From assembly GCA_964019695.1 (NCBI GenBank), contig OZ026514.1, positions 11,113,251 to 11,177,250 on the forward strand: DNA of 64,000 nucleotides. Reading direction: 5' to 3'. Source of the stretch: Loripinus fragilis (lineage: Eukaryota > Mollusca > Bivalvia > Lucinida > Lucinidae). Each line of letters starts with the position of its first letter. Position 1 is the stretch's first letter. The position numbers were made by a program, and so were the translations under genes. The notes beneath the pieces were generated by a model. It was not told the DNA's origin. It saw only the letters and a list, made by a program, of their open reading frames with translations, and did no database searches. Below, piece by piece: positions 33,420 through 44,640 of this stretch.

Positions 33420-34050
33420 TTTTTAGCTCACCTGAGCCAAAGGCTGAATGTGAGCTATTGTGCTCAGTCTTGGTATGTCATGTAAACTTTTCTTTAAACA
33501 ACATCTCTTCCTGAACCATTGGTCCAAATTTGAAATAACCTAACATGAATGTCTCAATGATGCCCTCTTTTAAAATTGCATAATTGATTCAGCTCCACTG
33601 AATAGGAGGGCCGCCAGTGCTCCATGTAAGAACTCTTTTAAACGCCATCTCCTGAACCACTGACCTAAATTCAAAATCATGTCACAAAATTGTTCCTCAT
33701 AGTGCCCTTTACCAAAATTGCATAAATGGTTCCGCTCCAATAAACAAAAGGGCTGCCAAAGCTCTAGATAAGCTATATGATCTATTTAAACGGCATTTCC
33801 TCCTGGACCACTGGTCCAAATTAAAAATTATTTCACAGAATTGTTCCTCAAAACTTGCACAAATGATTTTATTCCACAGAACTAAGGGGCTGCCAGAGCT
33901 TTAGATAAGAAATACATTTCTTCCTGAACCACTGATACAAATTTACTTCACCGATCAAATAAGCTGCCAGAGTTCTAGATGAGAAATGTCTTTAAACGAA
34001 ATCTCCATCTAAACCACTGGTCCAAATCAAAATTTATTAATATCGTTTCT
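33420..34050. repeat. dispersed tandem repeat (agctcacctgagcc... family)
   Basis: About five ~120-bp diverged units sharing 'aacggcatctcctcctgaaccactggtccaaattnaaaat' and 'ggctgccagagctctagataag'. It starts with agctcacctgagc, a common bivalve repeat head. Confidence 0.8.
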
Positions 34051-34124
34051 TTGGAAGGGAAACACATTTTGCAAATATGGCTGTCTTGTGTGTAGAGAGT
34101 TTTTACCCTGCTTCTGGGAAGATG

Positions 34125-34245
34125 GAATTTCCAATACAGATAGCCAATGGAATTTCCAATACAGATAGCCAATGGAATTTCCAATACAGATAGCCAATGG
34201 AATTTCCAATACAGATAGCCAATGGAATTTCCAATACAGATACCT
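34125..34245. repeat. 25-bp minisatellite, ~4.8 copies
   Basis: Exact tandem copies of ggaatttccaatacagatagccaat; the last copy diverges. The WLSVLEIPLAICIGNS minus-strand ORF is a by-product. Confidence 0.98.
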
Positions 34246-34298
34246 ACAATTGTCCATTATTATGTATCAAGGGGTCACATGTAGACTTTCCTAATAAA

Positions 34299-34541
34299 TA
34301 TGGGCCGCAACGTGAGAAAACCTGTCTTCGGGGGTTTGCGAACAACACAGGCGCAGACCAGCCTGCGCATCCGCGCAGTCTGATCAGCGCCTTTGTTATT
34401 CGCTTTTTGGAAAGTATCATATGTAGACATGATTCAGGTGAAATTTCAATTTTCTAGCTGGTCTCTGTAGCTGAGGAGACTGATTTGAAATTCACATTGC
34501 CGGACACCCCGAAGACAGGTTTTCTCGCGACGAGGCCCATA
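34299..34541. mobile_element. MITE, TATGGGCC...GGCCCATA
   Basis: 243 bp with inverted ends (atgggccgcaacgtgagaaa / tttctcgcgacgaggcccat, then acctgtcttcgggg on both sides) and TA at each edge, suggesting TA target use (Tc1/mariner-like or similar). A second, interrupted copy is at about 56,325-57,068. Confidence 0.8.
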
Positions 34542-34543
34542 TG

Positions 34544-35177
34544 TACTTCACTTTCTGAACATTGCATTTATTATTATAAGCAAACAGTGCAGATCTTGAT
34601 GAAATGCAGATTACTGAACTACCCTTTTAGGGGTTTCCAGTAAGATGCAAAGGGTGTATTCCCCATTATCAGATTAGTTCAATCAAGTTATGCCTTTGGG
34701 AAAACATAAACTATTCTTGTCTAGACCCATATGGTCTTGATTATAAGTTTGTAGCATCATCTAGTGATTCATTCCCTCTGTAAACGTCCACGAATGTTTT
34801 TACGAAAATGCGATAAGTACACAGATCTCATTATTGGCTCATAAAGCCGAATGTTTTTAATGCCAGTCTACACGCAAACGTCACCCTTATGGATGTCTGC
34901 TACTACAATGTGGTTCTGAACGACAATATGACTACTGCGTACTTGTTCTGGACGACAGGTTACAGGTTTAGACGACAGATTTCGGGTTTTGGACGACAGT
35001 GGAGAGGTATGACATACACAGAAGTCGCAAAAAAGATTTATGCTTCTTTGAGCAGTTATTGTTATTATATCAGCATTAGAAGTCCACGCGGTCGTAGATG
35101 GTCTGGAATAGAAACTACAGAAATATGTTATTTGTGATCCATTACTTGCATTTCAGTCAAAATTAGTATAAATCTAA
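34544..35177. other. no recognisable feature
   Basis: Contains a faint repeat of 'ggacgacag' (34,952-34,999). The 82-residue ORF at 34,889-35,137 shows no known domain. Confidence 0.35.
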
Positions 35178-35424
35178 TATATGAGCCGCGACATGTGATT
35201 TCCAACAATGTGGCAATTTGACATGTGTAGACTGAGACGAGTCTGAGCAGCCTCTCTTTAAGCTTAACTCAAAATGATGTTCACTCAGTAGCCTTACAAT
35301 GATAGAATATTCATGCTACTAGCAAAGGCTCTGATCAGGCTGCGCGTATGCGCAGGCTGAGCTGAGGCTTTGGTGGTCGCTCGCACTCCCATATTGTTGG
35401 AAATCTCATGTCGCGGCTCATATA
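35178..35424. mobile_element. MITE, TATATGAGCCGCGACATG ends (copy 1)
   Basis: 247 bp. The left tatatgagccgcgacatg..atttccaacaat is the inverse of the right attgttggaaat..catgtcgcggctcatata. It shares its interior (gcaaaggctctgatcagnctgcgcgtatg) with the copy at 50,666-50,908. Confidence 0.85.
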
Positions 35425-35739
35425 CCTCGAGGTTTTGCTTTCAATTTTAAAATGTTCTTCTTTAAGAAATCTGAATCTCAAATTTCATCTTTTCCCAAAA
35501 GTTACTGATGAGAGACTAATAGTCGACTTAATGTTTTCGTTAACATGTTAGAGTCGACATTTTTCTTTCTTGAAGGAACACTTGAGCAGATGTTAACACT
35601 GTTCTTTAAATAGTCAACTGTCTTTTTATAAACTGGAATTGAAACAGAGAAGCTATAAGAATCTGCCTAATTCAGCATCTTGAGGCTGACGTTCTATGGA
35701 AAGTTAGCCTCAAAATCCTGAAAATAATCCAGAAAAACG
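35425..35739. other. no recognisable feature
   Basis: AT-rich, no ORFs of note. Confidence 0.35.
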
Positions 35740-36400
35740 GAATCTTCAGAAATAAAGAGAACCTAGAATATTAGAAACAGCAGACTCTGTTTTATTGAAA
35801 TAAGAAAGGGGGCAAAGATCAGGAATCAATACAATCATGTACCACACCTGGCCTAGGATACCACATGGGAAAGTAACAAGGACACAATTTAAGACCACAA
35901 ACGAGAGCCTAGAGGTCAGCCCTTTCCCAGCAGGTGGCCACAAGGCAGCAATGAACAGACGCAAAAGCGTGACAAACACAAGACAGAATAACACGAATGA
36001 TCCACAAAAGAGTCTTTTCATGAGAATTAATGGAAAATGCAACAGTTCTCACGCCCCCCCTAGCACCGGTTTAAGCTGTAATCTGCTTTCCCTCAGAACC
36101 CAATATTCCCAAAGGACCAGAATATGAAAAATATCAACACTATATCGATGCACCAGGAGAAGGTTTACCAACTCCACACAGAAACAACAACAGCTGTTGC
36201 GACCACTAAATAATTTGGAAGAAAAAAAACGGATCCTTCAGAAATAGAGAGACTCTACAATATTACAAAACAGCAGACTAGGTTTTATTAGGTCTAATCG
36301 TGAGAATTAATGGAAAATGCAATAATTCTCAAACCTATTAGCACCAGCTTCAGCAGAATTCTGCTTTCCGTCAGAACCCACTGAAATCAGGAATAATCCT
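35740..36400. repeat. dispersed repeat with internal duplication
   Basis: 35,810-36,015 matches an arm of the 5,373-6,640 element. 36,020-36,105 and 36,298-36,385 are direct copies (tgagaattaatggaaaatgcaa.. ..ctgctttcc.tcagaaccca), each preceded by 'aacagcagact..gttttatt'. Confidence 0.7.
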
Positions 36401-36848
36401 GTAAACGTTCACCCATGTTGCTGCAGTACAACCTTACAAAAGCAAAACATATGCAAACTATTCTTGAAAATTAGTATGCAATAATAAAATGATAATATTA
36501 ATAATAATAAAAACAAAAAACAAATTAAACCTAACAAACAAACAAAAAACAAGAGGAAATATAAATCATGTATGGAAATCTCAATGGACAATTGGTGGGG
36601 TAGGGTTATGGTTAATGATATTTAAAACTAAAGCAGCTTCTGTATTATCAACAGAGACAATGCACAATTATGTATTTGATTACAAGGGAACATATGCTTC
36701 ACACCAGTAAAACAAAAGAAACTTTTGTAGATGACAAGTGAAGGCAAGCGAACCTGAAAAGCAAGCCCTTATTATCACAATCCTGATCAAAATTGGATAT
36801 AAAGATAGTTAAAATTGTCCAAAAATCAAACTCCGACTTCTATTAAGT

Positions 36849-37050
36849 GGGAGCGCAGTGGCTCAATGGTAGAGTGCTTGACTCGAGACCGAGAGGCCGC
36901 GGGTACGAGCCTCATCAGCGTCACTGCATTGTGGTCCTTGAGCAAGACACATTTATCCTAGCTCAGTACTGGTTCAACCCAGGAAGACCCATCCCTGTTT
37001 AACTTAAAGATTGTTGATGGGACGTAAAGAATCAAATCAAACAAACAAAC
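36849..37050 (+). mobile_element. tRNA-derived SINE (1)
   Basis: The head gggagcgcagtggctcaatggtagag carries an A box (tggctcaatgg); cgcgggtacgagcc is a slightly degenerate B box. A unique body follows, then an A-rich tail (aatcaaatcaaacaaac). TATTAAG flanks both ends (36,841-36,847 and 37,054-37,060), a target duplication. It was transcribed by RNA polymerase III and mobilised by a LINE. Confidence 0.85.
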
Positions 37051-37059
37051 TCCTATTAA

Positions 37060-37670
37060 GCCAAAAAGAAATCAGTATTTTGAACATTCTACTAACTTCC
37101 TTTTAATTTTGAAAAAACGGTTAACCTATATTACACCTTAATTTCAATGTGAACTGAACACGATATAATATACTATTACAACAGAACAACCAGTAAAACT
37201 GCAAGACTAAGTTAAAATGACTAGGACATTTATTAATACATTATTTAATGATGACTGTATGACGTCACTCAACCTAAAACGGTTGCACTACATAGCTTTT
37301 AATTTTGTACTATATCCTAAAATAGCTACACTACACAGCTTTCAGTGATTTTAATACATATATCTGTAACTTCCTTTATTTACATTCGATTTTGATTTGG
37401 TTTGAGGCAGACACATGGGTTAAAGGAAAAATTCACACTTTTTTGCATTTATTATAAAGCTTACAGTATGGCAGGAATAATCCCTCATTAAATGTTTGGA
37501 ATGTTCTTCAATTAGCCTGTAATTAATTACTTTAGCTAGTCCATGGGGTCTGGCTATTTTCAAGTCAATGAGCTCTACACAAGAAAACTTGAAGCACTTC
37601 CATCTGCTTACACACAACACAAGCAAATTTATATACCCTTGATAATGTCAAAAATAACAATGTTTCAGAG
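37060..37670. other. no recognisable feature
   Basis: AT-rich DNA between the SINE and the TIR element, no supported ORF. Confidence 0.35.
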
Positions 37671-37831
37671 TATAGTATGATTCACGAAAGTTGGCAGTAT
37701 TTTACCGTTACACAAGACGAGTGCATTGATGTAAACAGGAGACACGGGTATACTTAAAAAGCACATCAATATCATTCATTGTAGATATAAAAGAAGCACA
37801 AAAGTATTCGACTTACACATACATGTATAGC

Positions 37832-37893
37832 TGAGAGGATAAGATGGGCAGTTACAGTAACCAGGGTCCGAGGTTCGAATCCTAGCAATGCAT
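37832..37893 (+). tRNA. tRNA-like pseudogene or SINE head
   Basis: tagctgagaggataaga resembles an A box and ccgaggttcgaatcctagc contains a perfect B box (ggttcgaatcc), with spacing normal for a tRNA. The acceptor stem does not pair well and there is no clear anticodon arm, so this is probably not a functional tRNA. Confidence 0.4.
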
Positions 37894-38227
37894 ATTTTTG
37901 TAGCTTTTTCCTGTTTATTTCAACTTATATATTTTTCTTTTGTTCCTATTTCTGAGTAGAACGTTTTTACAACTGCTTAATACCCAAAACTTTTAACATT
38001 AAAGATATACATTGAAGGAAGAAACTGACAGATCATTATTTGGGTGACTTTGATATGCAATATGTGCTTGTTGTAGCATGTAGTTGGGTCAGGAGTTCAC
38101 TTTTATCAGATTGCCAGTCAGTTATTCTATCACACTGTGCCTGGACAGGCTTCTTATACTTAGTGTATTTATATTTCACCAGTAACTGACAGTTTGCGGT
38201 AGCGAGGTACTATCTCAACAAAAGGAT

Positions 38228-38310
38228 GTGGCCTGACCAGAATTCGAACTCACTTCCCCATTTAAGAAGTCAACAAAAGTCAAATTACTCGACCGACTCG
38301 CTACCATTTA
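38228..38310 (-). tRNA. tRNA-like pseudogene or SINE head
   Basis: Minus strand ggtagcgagtcggtcgagta (A-box-like), an arm with loop cttttgttgac, then gagttcgaattctgg (B-box-like). It looks like a diverged tRNA-derived sequence. Another A-box-like stretch, tagcgcagtcgcgagcgcgg, lies on the minus strand at about 38,560-38,583. Confidence 0.4.
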
Positions 38311-38728
38311 AATACTATATGAAGTTTTCGGTCCGAATGCTGAAATATGAGGTAATTTCAGTGATCTAAATGGAAGTAGACTAAGTTAAAGAAAATTGTT
38401 GTAGTTAAAATCTATCTATTGAAACTGACTCGCTCTGTTTGTAACATCATTGTACCAGGGAGTTATAATTTTGAAATTTACAAAATAAAATAAAAAAAAA
38501 ATTACACAGACACCTTCGTTAGAACCATACTAAAGCTTAATTTAGCGACCTGTGCTAATCCGCCGCGCTCGCGACTGCGCTATCGTGGATTGTGTACCTT
38601 AGTTCTTTTTCAAAGGTACATTTACCAAACTACCTGCAATTTACAGTTACTTTTCAGCTCCTGTTTTGAATAATAAACTTGTCTTTGCTAACGGTAAAAT
38701 ACTGCCACTTTTCGTGAACCAGACTATA

Positions 38729-39560
38729 GTATTTTTAGCAGTGGGTGCATTGAAAAGTATATTTTGATACCTGGCCGATATTTAATATTTATTTCAAAAA
38801 TTTAACCCTTAAAGCGCTTATTATTACTATAGCGAACGACATATTTTGGAACAATTTTCTTCATTTTGGGTACAAAAAGATAGATTAAAATCAAATGAAA
38901 CGTATTGAAAATTAAAATACTTTTCTTTTGACAGTTGTAACATTCTAATTTGCATTGATCTGTCCGTTGATTGTAATTAAAACAGAATATCAATTATCCA
39001 GTATTGACATGAAGAAATTGACTGAAGGTGCTCCTTCAATCATTCAGCTGACCTGCATAAAGAGGTCAACTCAGGTAAATGTGTGTGTATGTTGCTGTAA
39101 GATGGCTGCTTCCAGATGTTTGCATAAAGCTGATAAGTAGTCCTGTAATTAACTTAGCAGATGAATAAATGATCTGTGAAAATCAAATCAGTACATAATG
39201 AAATATTTATTTTTGATTCAAGTAAAATATTAAAAGTCAAGAACAAACACTTTAATGAAAGGTTGCATTTTAGATGCAATTGCTTTCAATATTGCCGTCT
39301 CCTTTCGTTTATTTCATGAAACTGGCCACTCAGTGCAATATTCATTTTATTTTGTGTTCATGATCATTTTTGGTCTGTGGATGTGATAATCTAATTTTAT
39401 AATATGTCAGTGATCCTTTCTAACAAAGATGGAAAATTAAAGCAGTGTTTTCAGAGGAAAACTATGCCCCACAAACTGCAAATTGATTTAGCAAGCATAC
39501 TTACTGTTCTTTATTGTGTCACAATGATGCAGGCTGAAAGTTCATCAATTATTTCAAGGG
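38729..39560. other. no recognisable feature
   Basis: AT-rich DNA with short unsupported ORFs (61-63 codons). Confidence 0.35.
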
Positions 39561-40793
39561 AGAGCATGAACAGACACAATTTTGGTCAAACTTTAAATAT
39601 ACAAAGTGCTGCGGTTACCTTGAATATAAGGTCAAGTTCATCGAAATTTAATTAACCATTTCTGTCTGCAAATTATGTATCAGTGCAAGTTTGGTGTAGA
39701 AAAAATCACTGGTTCAGAAGACAGAGCTCAGAAAAGGTTGATTTTATAGGGTTTTTTTAAGGATAGTGACCATGATAATGTGGTGACATTAAAACAAAGT
39801 GTTGGTGTGACCTTGAAAATAAGGTCAAGGTCACCAAAATCTAATCAACTCTTAAAACGGGCCGCGTAGCGCAGTCAGTAACGTGTCTGGCAACAGATGC
39901 GAGTCTGCCTGCAGATCCAGGGGTCGCGAGTTCGATCCCGGCCCGGTCCCATACTTTCGTGGAGATTGATCATGAAATAATTTCTACCTTCATTCTCCTC
40001 CCTTCCGCTGAATCATTCAAGAAGGGTTGTTGTCAGTTACAAGGGAAAGTATGTGCACGAAGTACTGGTTAACTGCTTGTTCAAGCTTGCCCAGGAAAAA
40101 GTGTGGTTAGGTCAACTGACCGTCTCGCAATGACCATAGCTGTTGACTTGGGATGTAAAGCAACAAAACAAAATAATCAACTCTTAACCATCTCCTAACA
40201 ATATATCTTTGCAAGTTTGGTTAAATTGAACCAACGGTTCAGAAGATAGTGTGTGGAAATGGCTAATTTATAGGATGGTGACCTTGAACATTATGTTAAG
40301 GTCACCAAAATGTTATCAACTCCCCCCCTTTTCCAAACAATGTATTAATGCAAAGTTGTTTAAAATCCATTAAATGATTCAGAAGATTATGTACTTGAAC
40401 CCTATTTTGGGAATTCAAAGTGCCAGTGTGACCTTGAAAATTAGGTCATGGTCACCAAAATTTGATCTACTCTTCCCCTTCTCGTATCAATGTATTTATG
40501 CAAATTTGGTTGAACTCCTTCCACTAGTTCAGAAGATAACGCACGGAAACCCTATTTGGACGTTTCAAAGTGCTGATGTGACCTTGAAAAGTAGGTCAAG
40601 GTCACCAAAATTTGATGTAACCTCCCCTCTTCCCAAAAATGTATCTATGCATGTTCGGTCGAAATCCATCCACTGGTTCAGCAGATAACGCACGGAAACT
40701 AATATTTCGGACATTTCAAAGTGCCGCTGTGACCTCAAAAATGAGGTCAAGGTCACCAAAATCTAATCAACTGGTTCCCTCCTCCCAACAGTC
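39560..40793. repeat. tandem repeat, ~175-bp unit (tgaccttgaaaataaggtcaaggtcaccaaaat)
   Basis: About six units sharing 'aatgtatctatgcaagtttggttgaaatccatccactggttcagaagataacgcacgg', 'tttcaaagtgctgatgtgaccttgaaaa' and 'aggtcaaggtcaccaaaatttgatcaactc'. Interrupted by a SINE (39,856-40,174) and continued at 41,394-41,470. Confidence 0.9.
39856..40174 (+). mobile_element. tRNA-derived SINE (2)
   Basis: gggccgcgtagcgcagtcagtaacg (A box tagcgcagtcagt) ... gcgagttcgatcccggcccg (B box gagttcgatcc) forms a nearly complete tRNA head. A ~200-bp body follows, ending gatgtaaagcaacaaaacaaaat. It is flanked by a perfect 13-bp duplication AATCAACTCTTAA (39,843-39,855; 40,175-40,187). It interrupts the tandem repeat. 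Confidence 0.9.
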
Positions 40794-41393
40794 AGGCACT
40801 GGAAGGAAAACCTTCCAAGCCAAAAGTATGGCTTTTAGGAAGGAAAATTCTTCCAACTTAACAATTTCATTATGGATGGATTTTCCTTCCAATTAGTTTT
40901 TTCACTGAAAATTGGAAGGTTTTCCCATCCATCTTAATGACAAAGTTTGGATGGGAAACCCTTCCAAAACATCCTTTTCATTGCAACTTTGGCATCCGAT
41001 CGGCTGTCAGATCGCAGGGTTAATGATGTTATAAGTACGTTTTCATTACATAACCAAGCAGAAAAATCATTGTTCTAAATGATAAACCTTATTGCGATAT
41101 AGGTAACAGTTAATTAAGATCATTTATCAATCTTTTCTTGTCACTGGTGTTAGAGAAAGTTTGCAAACTTGTGATGACTTTTCTTGAAGATATCTTTTCA
41201 AGGCATGCAGTATTACATAAGTGTGTTACTATAAATAAATCTGGTTGGAAATCCAGGCAATCACCAACAGATGCTTTGGCTTATTTATGAGAAGAAATGT
41301 TTCGATTTCTAGAAATAGAACTAAAATTGAGAGACTGTTAGATTGGAAGGAATTTCCATACAAATCTGTTGGAAGGTTTTCCTTCCAGTGCCT
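40794..41393. mobile_element. 600-bp MITE with perfect 25-bp inverted ends
   Basis: Starts AGGCACTGGAAGGAAAACCT and ends in the exact inverse; the inverted match is 25 bp. Related ttggaagg/ccttccaa motifs recur internally (40,835-40,960; 41,344-41,352). It sits in the 175-bp tandem array, whose phase resumes at 41,394. No target duplication is obvious. Confidence 0.85.
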
Positions 41394-42004
41394 ACCTGCC
41401 CAACAATGTATATATGCAAGTTTGGGAAAAATCTGTCAAACGGTTCAGAAGATAATACACATCAAAAAGAGGCTACGCCGACAGGATCTGCACAAAAAAT
41501 ATGTCCCCTCACCCTTCGGGTTTGGGTGACATAATGGTTAGAATTTGGCATTTATAAACAAAATCGTTGACAGGTATTGCGTTTGGTAGAGTGTTAGGTC
41601 ATGCTGTCAGCAAGGCAGTGACTTAAATCCCAGTAAAATTGATGAAAATAAGATTTCATCCGAATTCGTGGATACGATCTTGGAAGCCAAACCACCGAGA
41701 ATTTTTTTTTAATGATCTCAAGAACCAGATCAGATCCAAGATTCTTGCTGACACCGCTTGAAGAACTCGATTTGCGTTCTTCTCTGCACTTTATTTAAAA
41801 AACTTCCGTTATGTGGCGTTCCCACTGTCGTGCGATCAGTAACGAACGCCACGATTGTCCATTCGTAGCTTATCGTGGGATTTCTTTGAAATTTTAGGCT
41901 TTAACACTTTCGCTGCCAAGCACCTCAAAAAACCAATACCTCCGTGCCAAGCATGTTTCAAGGACTCCTGAATATTGATGGTTTATTTCATTTTGTGGTG
42001 GGAG
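41394..42004. other. end of tandem array and unassigned DNA
   Basis: 41,394-41,470 is a last unit of the 175-bp repeat. 41,570-41,640 has a weak tRNA-like look (ggtagagtgttaggtc...). 41,895-41,960 contains 'cactttcgctgccaagc', inverted as 'gcgaaagtg' near 44,370. Confidence 0.35.
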
Positions 42005-42340
42005 TGTCGCGGAACTCTGCGAATAAATTCACTTCCATGTATCAGATTACTTATGTACTGTTTATGCATTCGTTGATGTTTTATGACGTTACGTCGGATG
42101 ACGTTGTCGAGTTAGTTACGACGTTAGTTAGATAATGGCAGCTCAATAGAAGAACATGGATGTATGAATAACATTAAAAGGACAGTTAAATGGATATTAA
42201 GTCTGAGGACTTAGTCTAAAGGGTTACAGAAATTAACATTTATTTTATTATATAAAAAACAGTATTTGATTACCTTAATGTGGCACATTTATTAAATTTC
42301 TTCAAAATGATCAGAGTTTGTGATTGTGTCGCCACATTAA

Positions 42341-43407
42341 TTTTCGCAGTCCTCAGCGCCTACGCTGTCCTGAGGCATGTAGCAGTCCCTGCCGCCTGTG
42401 CTTCCTTCGAAGTTTTCGCAGTCCTCAGCGCCTACGCTGTCCTGAGGCATGTAGCAGTCCCTACCGCCTGTGCTTCCTTCGAAGTTATCGCAGTCCTCAG
42501 CGCCTACGCTGTCCTGAGGCATGTAGCAGTCCCTACCGCCTGTGCTTCCTTCGAAGTTATCGCAGTCCTCAGCGCCTACGCTGTCCTGAGGCATGTAGCA
42601 GTCCCTGCCGCCTGTACTTCCTTCGAAGTTTTCGCAGTCCTCAGCGCCTACGCTGTCCTGAGGCATGTAGCAGTCCCTGCCGCCTGTGCTTCCTTAGAAG
42701 TTATCACAGTCCTCAGCGCCTACGCTGTCCTGAGGCATGCAGCAGTCCCTACCGCCTGTGCTTCCTTCGAAGCTTTCGCAGTCCTCAGCGCCTACGCTGT
42801 CCTGAGGCACGTAGCAGTTCCTGCCGCCTGTGTTTTCTTCGAAGTTGTCGCAGTCCTTAGCGCCTACGCTGTCCTGAGGCATGTAGCAGTGTTCTAAGTG
42901 ACCCCTGTCCTGACCTCTGTAGCAGCCTTCATCGCTTAGTTCCACCAATTTTAGCTGTTGCTGTTGGAGCTGTTGTTGGCATATTAGAATATTTTGCATT
43001 TGTGCTGTCAACTGTAATACCTGGTAAAATTTATTCTTTTTGACATACCTCGATGAAACGTTTTCTTGAGATGACCTCTGAACTTGAAGCGTCTGTTGAA
43101 TATCCTCCAGCTCATACCTACTGTCTACCACTTCTGCGATATATGACCAGTCCTCAGTAATAAGCTGTTCAACTTCCTGTGCTCCATCATGACCATCTAC
43201 CACCACTGACAATTTTTCATCTGTCTGTTCCAACTTTTCGATGATGTCATTTAACCTACTGATACAGTTGCTTAAACGTCTGGAGAAAAAATGAATCTCA
43301 TACTGTTCTTTAGTAGCCTCTTGAATCAGAATCCTTCCTTTTTCTAGTTCCTTCTCCAACAAGATTCTGTACTTTGTTCTGCTTCCTTTCAAGAATGAAA
43401 TTGACAT
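42341..43407 (-). pseudogene. gag-like protein (BEL/Pao type?) with 24-residue repeats
   Basis: Starts MSISFLKGSRTKYR. Residues 1-105 are helical and charged (LLEKELEKGRILIQEATKEQ, LNDIIEKLEQTDEKL), resembling the N terminus of BEL/Pao gag polyproteins. A Gln-rich stretch (QQQLQQQQLKLVELSDEG) follows, then about eight tandem copies of a 24-residue unit (CYMPQDSVGAEDCDNFEGST). An in-frame TAA at 42,694-42,696 (Glu codon changed) stops the 237-residue frame, and the repeat continues to 42,341 where it is cut by the inverted LTR. Truncated: no protease or RT. The family call is tentative. Confidence 0.5.
42346..42885. repeat. 72-bp tandem repeat, ~7.5 copies
   Basis: Unit gcagtcctcagcgcctacgc...; nearly identical copies, encoding 24 residues on the minus strand. 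All long plus-strand ORFs over it are shadows. Confidence 0.98.
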
Positions 43408-43804
43408 CTTTAAATTCTATTCCTTATAATCCTTTCGCTGGTTTGTATCCGGTTCGCGGGTTCAATTAATGTGGCGACACAATCACAAACTCTGATCATT
43501 TTGAAGAAATTTAATAAATGTGCCACATTAAGGTAATCAAATACTGTTTTTTATATAATGATAAAATAAATGTTAATTTCTGTTACCCTTTAGACTAAGT
43601 CCTCAGACTTAATATCCATTTAACTGTCCTTTTAATGTTATTCATACATCCATGTTCTTCTATTGAGCTGCCATTATCTAACTAACGTCGTAACTAACTC
43701 GACAACGTCATCCGACGTAACGTCATAAAACATCAACGAATGCATAAACAGTACATAAGTAATCTGATACATGGAAGTTAATTTATTCGCGGAGTTCCGC
43801 GACA

Positions 43805-44640
43805 GGTATATGGGTTCAACACAGAGTATCCCCAGAGCCATTCAACCAATCACTGTCAAACTTTCACAGAATGTTGCTTAAATATAAATAATAAAAAAGA
43901 TAGTCACGTGACCTTTGGTGGCCATTTTGGAAGCAATATTGAAAATATGAAAATGTGTATAAACAGCAACTTTTTCATGCATACATAGGCAAAACATCCA
44001 TCTACATCAAGTATCAAACATCAGGATTTATTCTGATATATTGTTCCATCAGAAATAAATCAAAATATAGGAGTTGAAGGGCTTAATGCGTCCTGTATGT
44101 CATCCCCATAAACCTGTATTCGATATTTTTGATTTCCGCGAAATCTAGTGACATTACAAATATTTTTGTAAACTCCATTCTTGTACAGAAAGTTGCATAG
44201 ACCTCCATATACGATAGTATTATGTCCACAGAACTTTTGAAATAAAGAACAAATATTTGCGTCCCTTATAACGGTTATAAATAGACAGCTATCAACTGCA
44301 TGTGCCTTTAAATTTCGACAATAGTCGCGTTTGGCAGTGAATGGTAAATTCGACTACAGTTGCGTTTTGCAGCGAAAGTGTTAATACGAAGTGATGAGAG
44401 TCGATATATTCTGATAGGATTTGTTGCGCTTGGATGCAATATGATCACGATTGCTCAATTTCTGATGACACGATATAGGCCCACTTCGAATCGAACTTAA
44501 GTTCAACAATAGTATTATGTAATAGGTGCGCTCGCACGTTTACACCCGAACGGCTGCAGTTGGAACTTTAGTTGGTTGCCAAGTAAACAAAGTGAATAAC
44601 CTTGCATCCCCCCTTTCAATTCTTCATTGCTGACAAAAAT
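43805..44640. other. no recognisable feature
   Basis: AT-rich DNA without supported ORFs. Confidence 0.35.

Larger units (their letters stand above)
37671..38728. mobile_element. TIR element with TATAGTNTGRTTCACGAAA ends
   Basis: The left tagtatgattcacgaaag..tggcagtattttaccgtta is the inverse of the right taacggtaaaatactgcca..ttcgtgaaccagacta, about 38 bp, with TA on each outer side (Tc1/mariner-type duplication). About 1.05 kb with no transposase. It contains at least two tRNA-like segments (37,832-37,893 on + and 38,228-38,310 on -), so SINEs have landed in it or it was assembled from them. Confidence 0.65.
42005..43804. mobile_element. LTR-retrotransposon fragment with LTRs in inverted orientation
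   Basis: 42,005-42,340 (TGTCGCGGAACTC...GTCGCCACATTAA) and 43,466-43,804 are inverse copies of about 336-339 bp. The unit begins TG and ends CA(TTAA), as LTRs do. On the minus strand the right copy is followed by ttgaacccgcgaacc (possible primer-binding region) and then a gag-like ORF (43,407 down). The second LTR is inverted relative to this and abuts the gag in mid-repeat. No target duplication flanks the unit. Confidence 0.6.

Noticed and set aside
34125..34245. CRISPR-like appearance of regular repeats
   Set aside because: Units are contiguous 25-bp tandem copies with no unique spacers, in a eukaryotic context.
41570..41640. Possible tRNA (ggtagagtgttaggtcatgctgtcagcaagg)
   Set aside because: No good B box and no pairing arms.
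42280..42897. 205-codon plus-strand ORF AVLSAYAVLRHV...
   Set aside because: Shadow of the 72-bp tandem repeat; the minus-strand frame continues into a credible gag-like N terminus.
42005..43804. Interpreting the inverted 340-bp units as TIRs of a DNA transposon
   Set aside because: TG...CA ends and an adjacent gag-like ORF favour LTRs, and no flanking duplication was found; not fully excluded.
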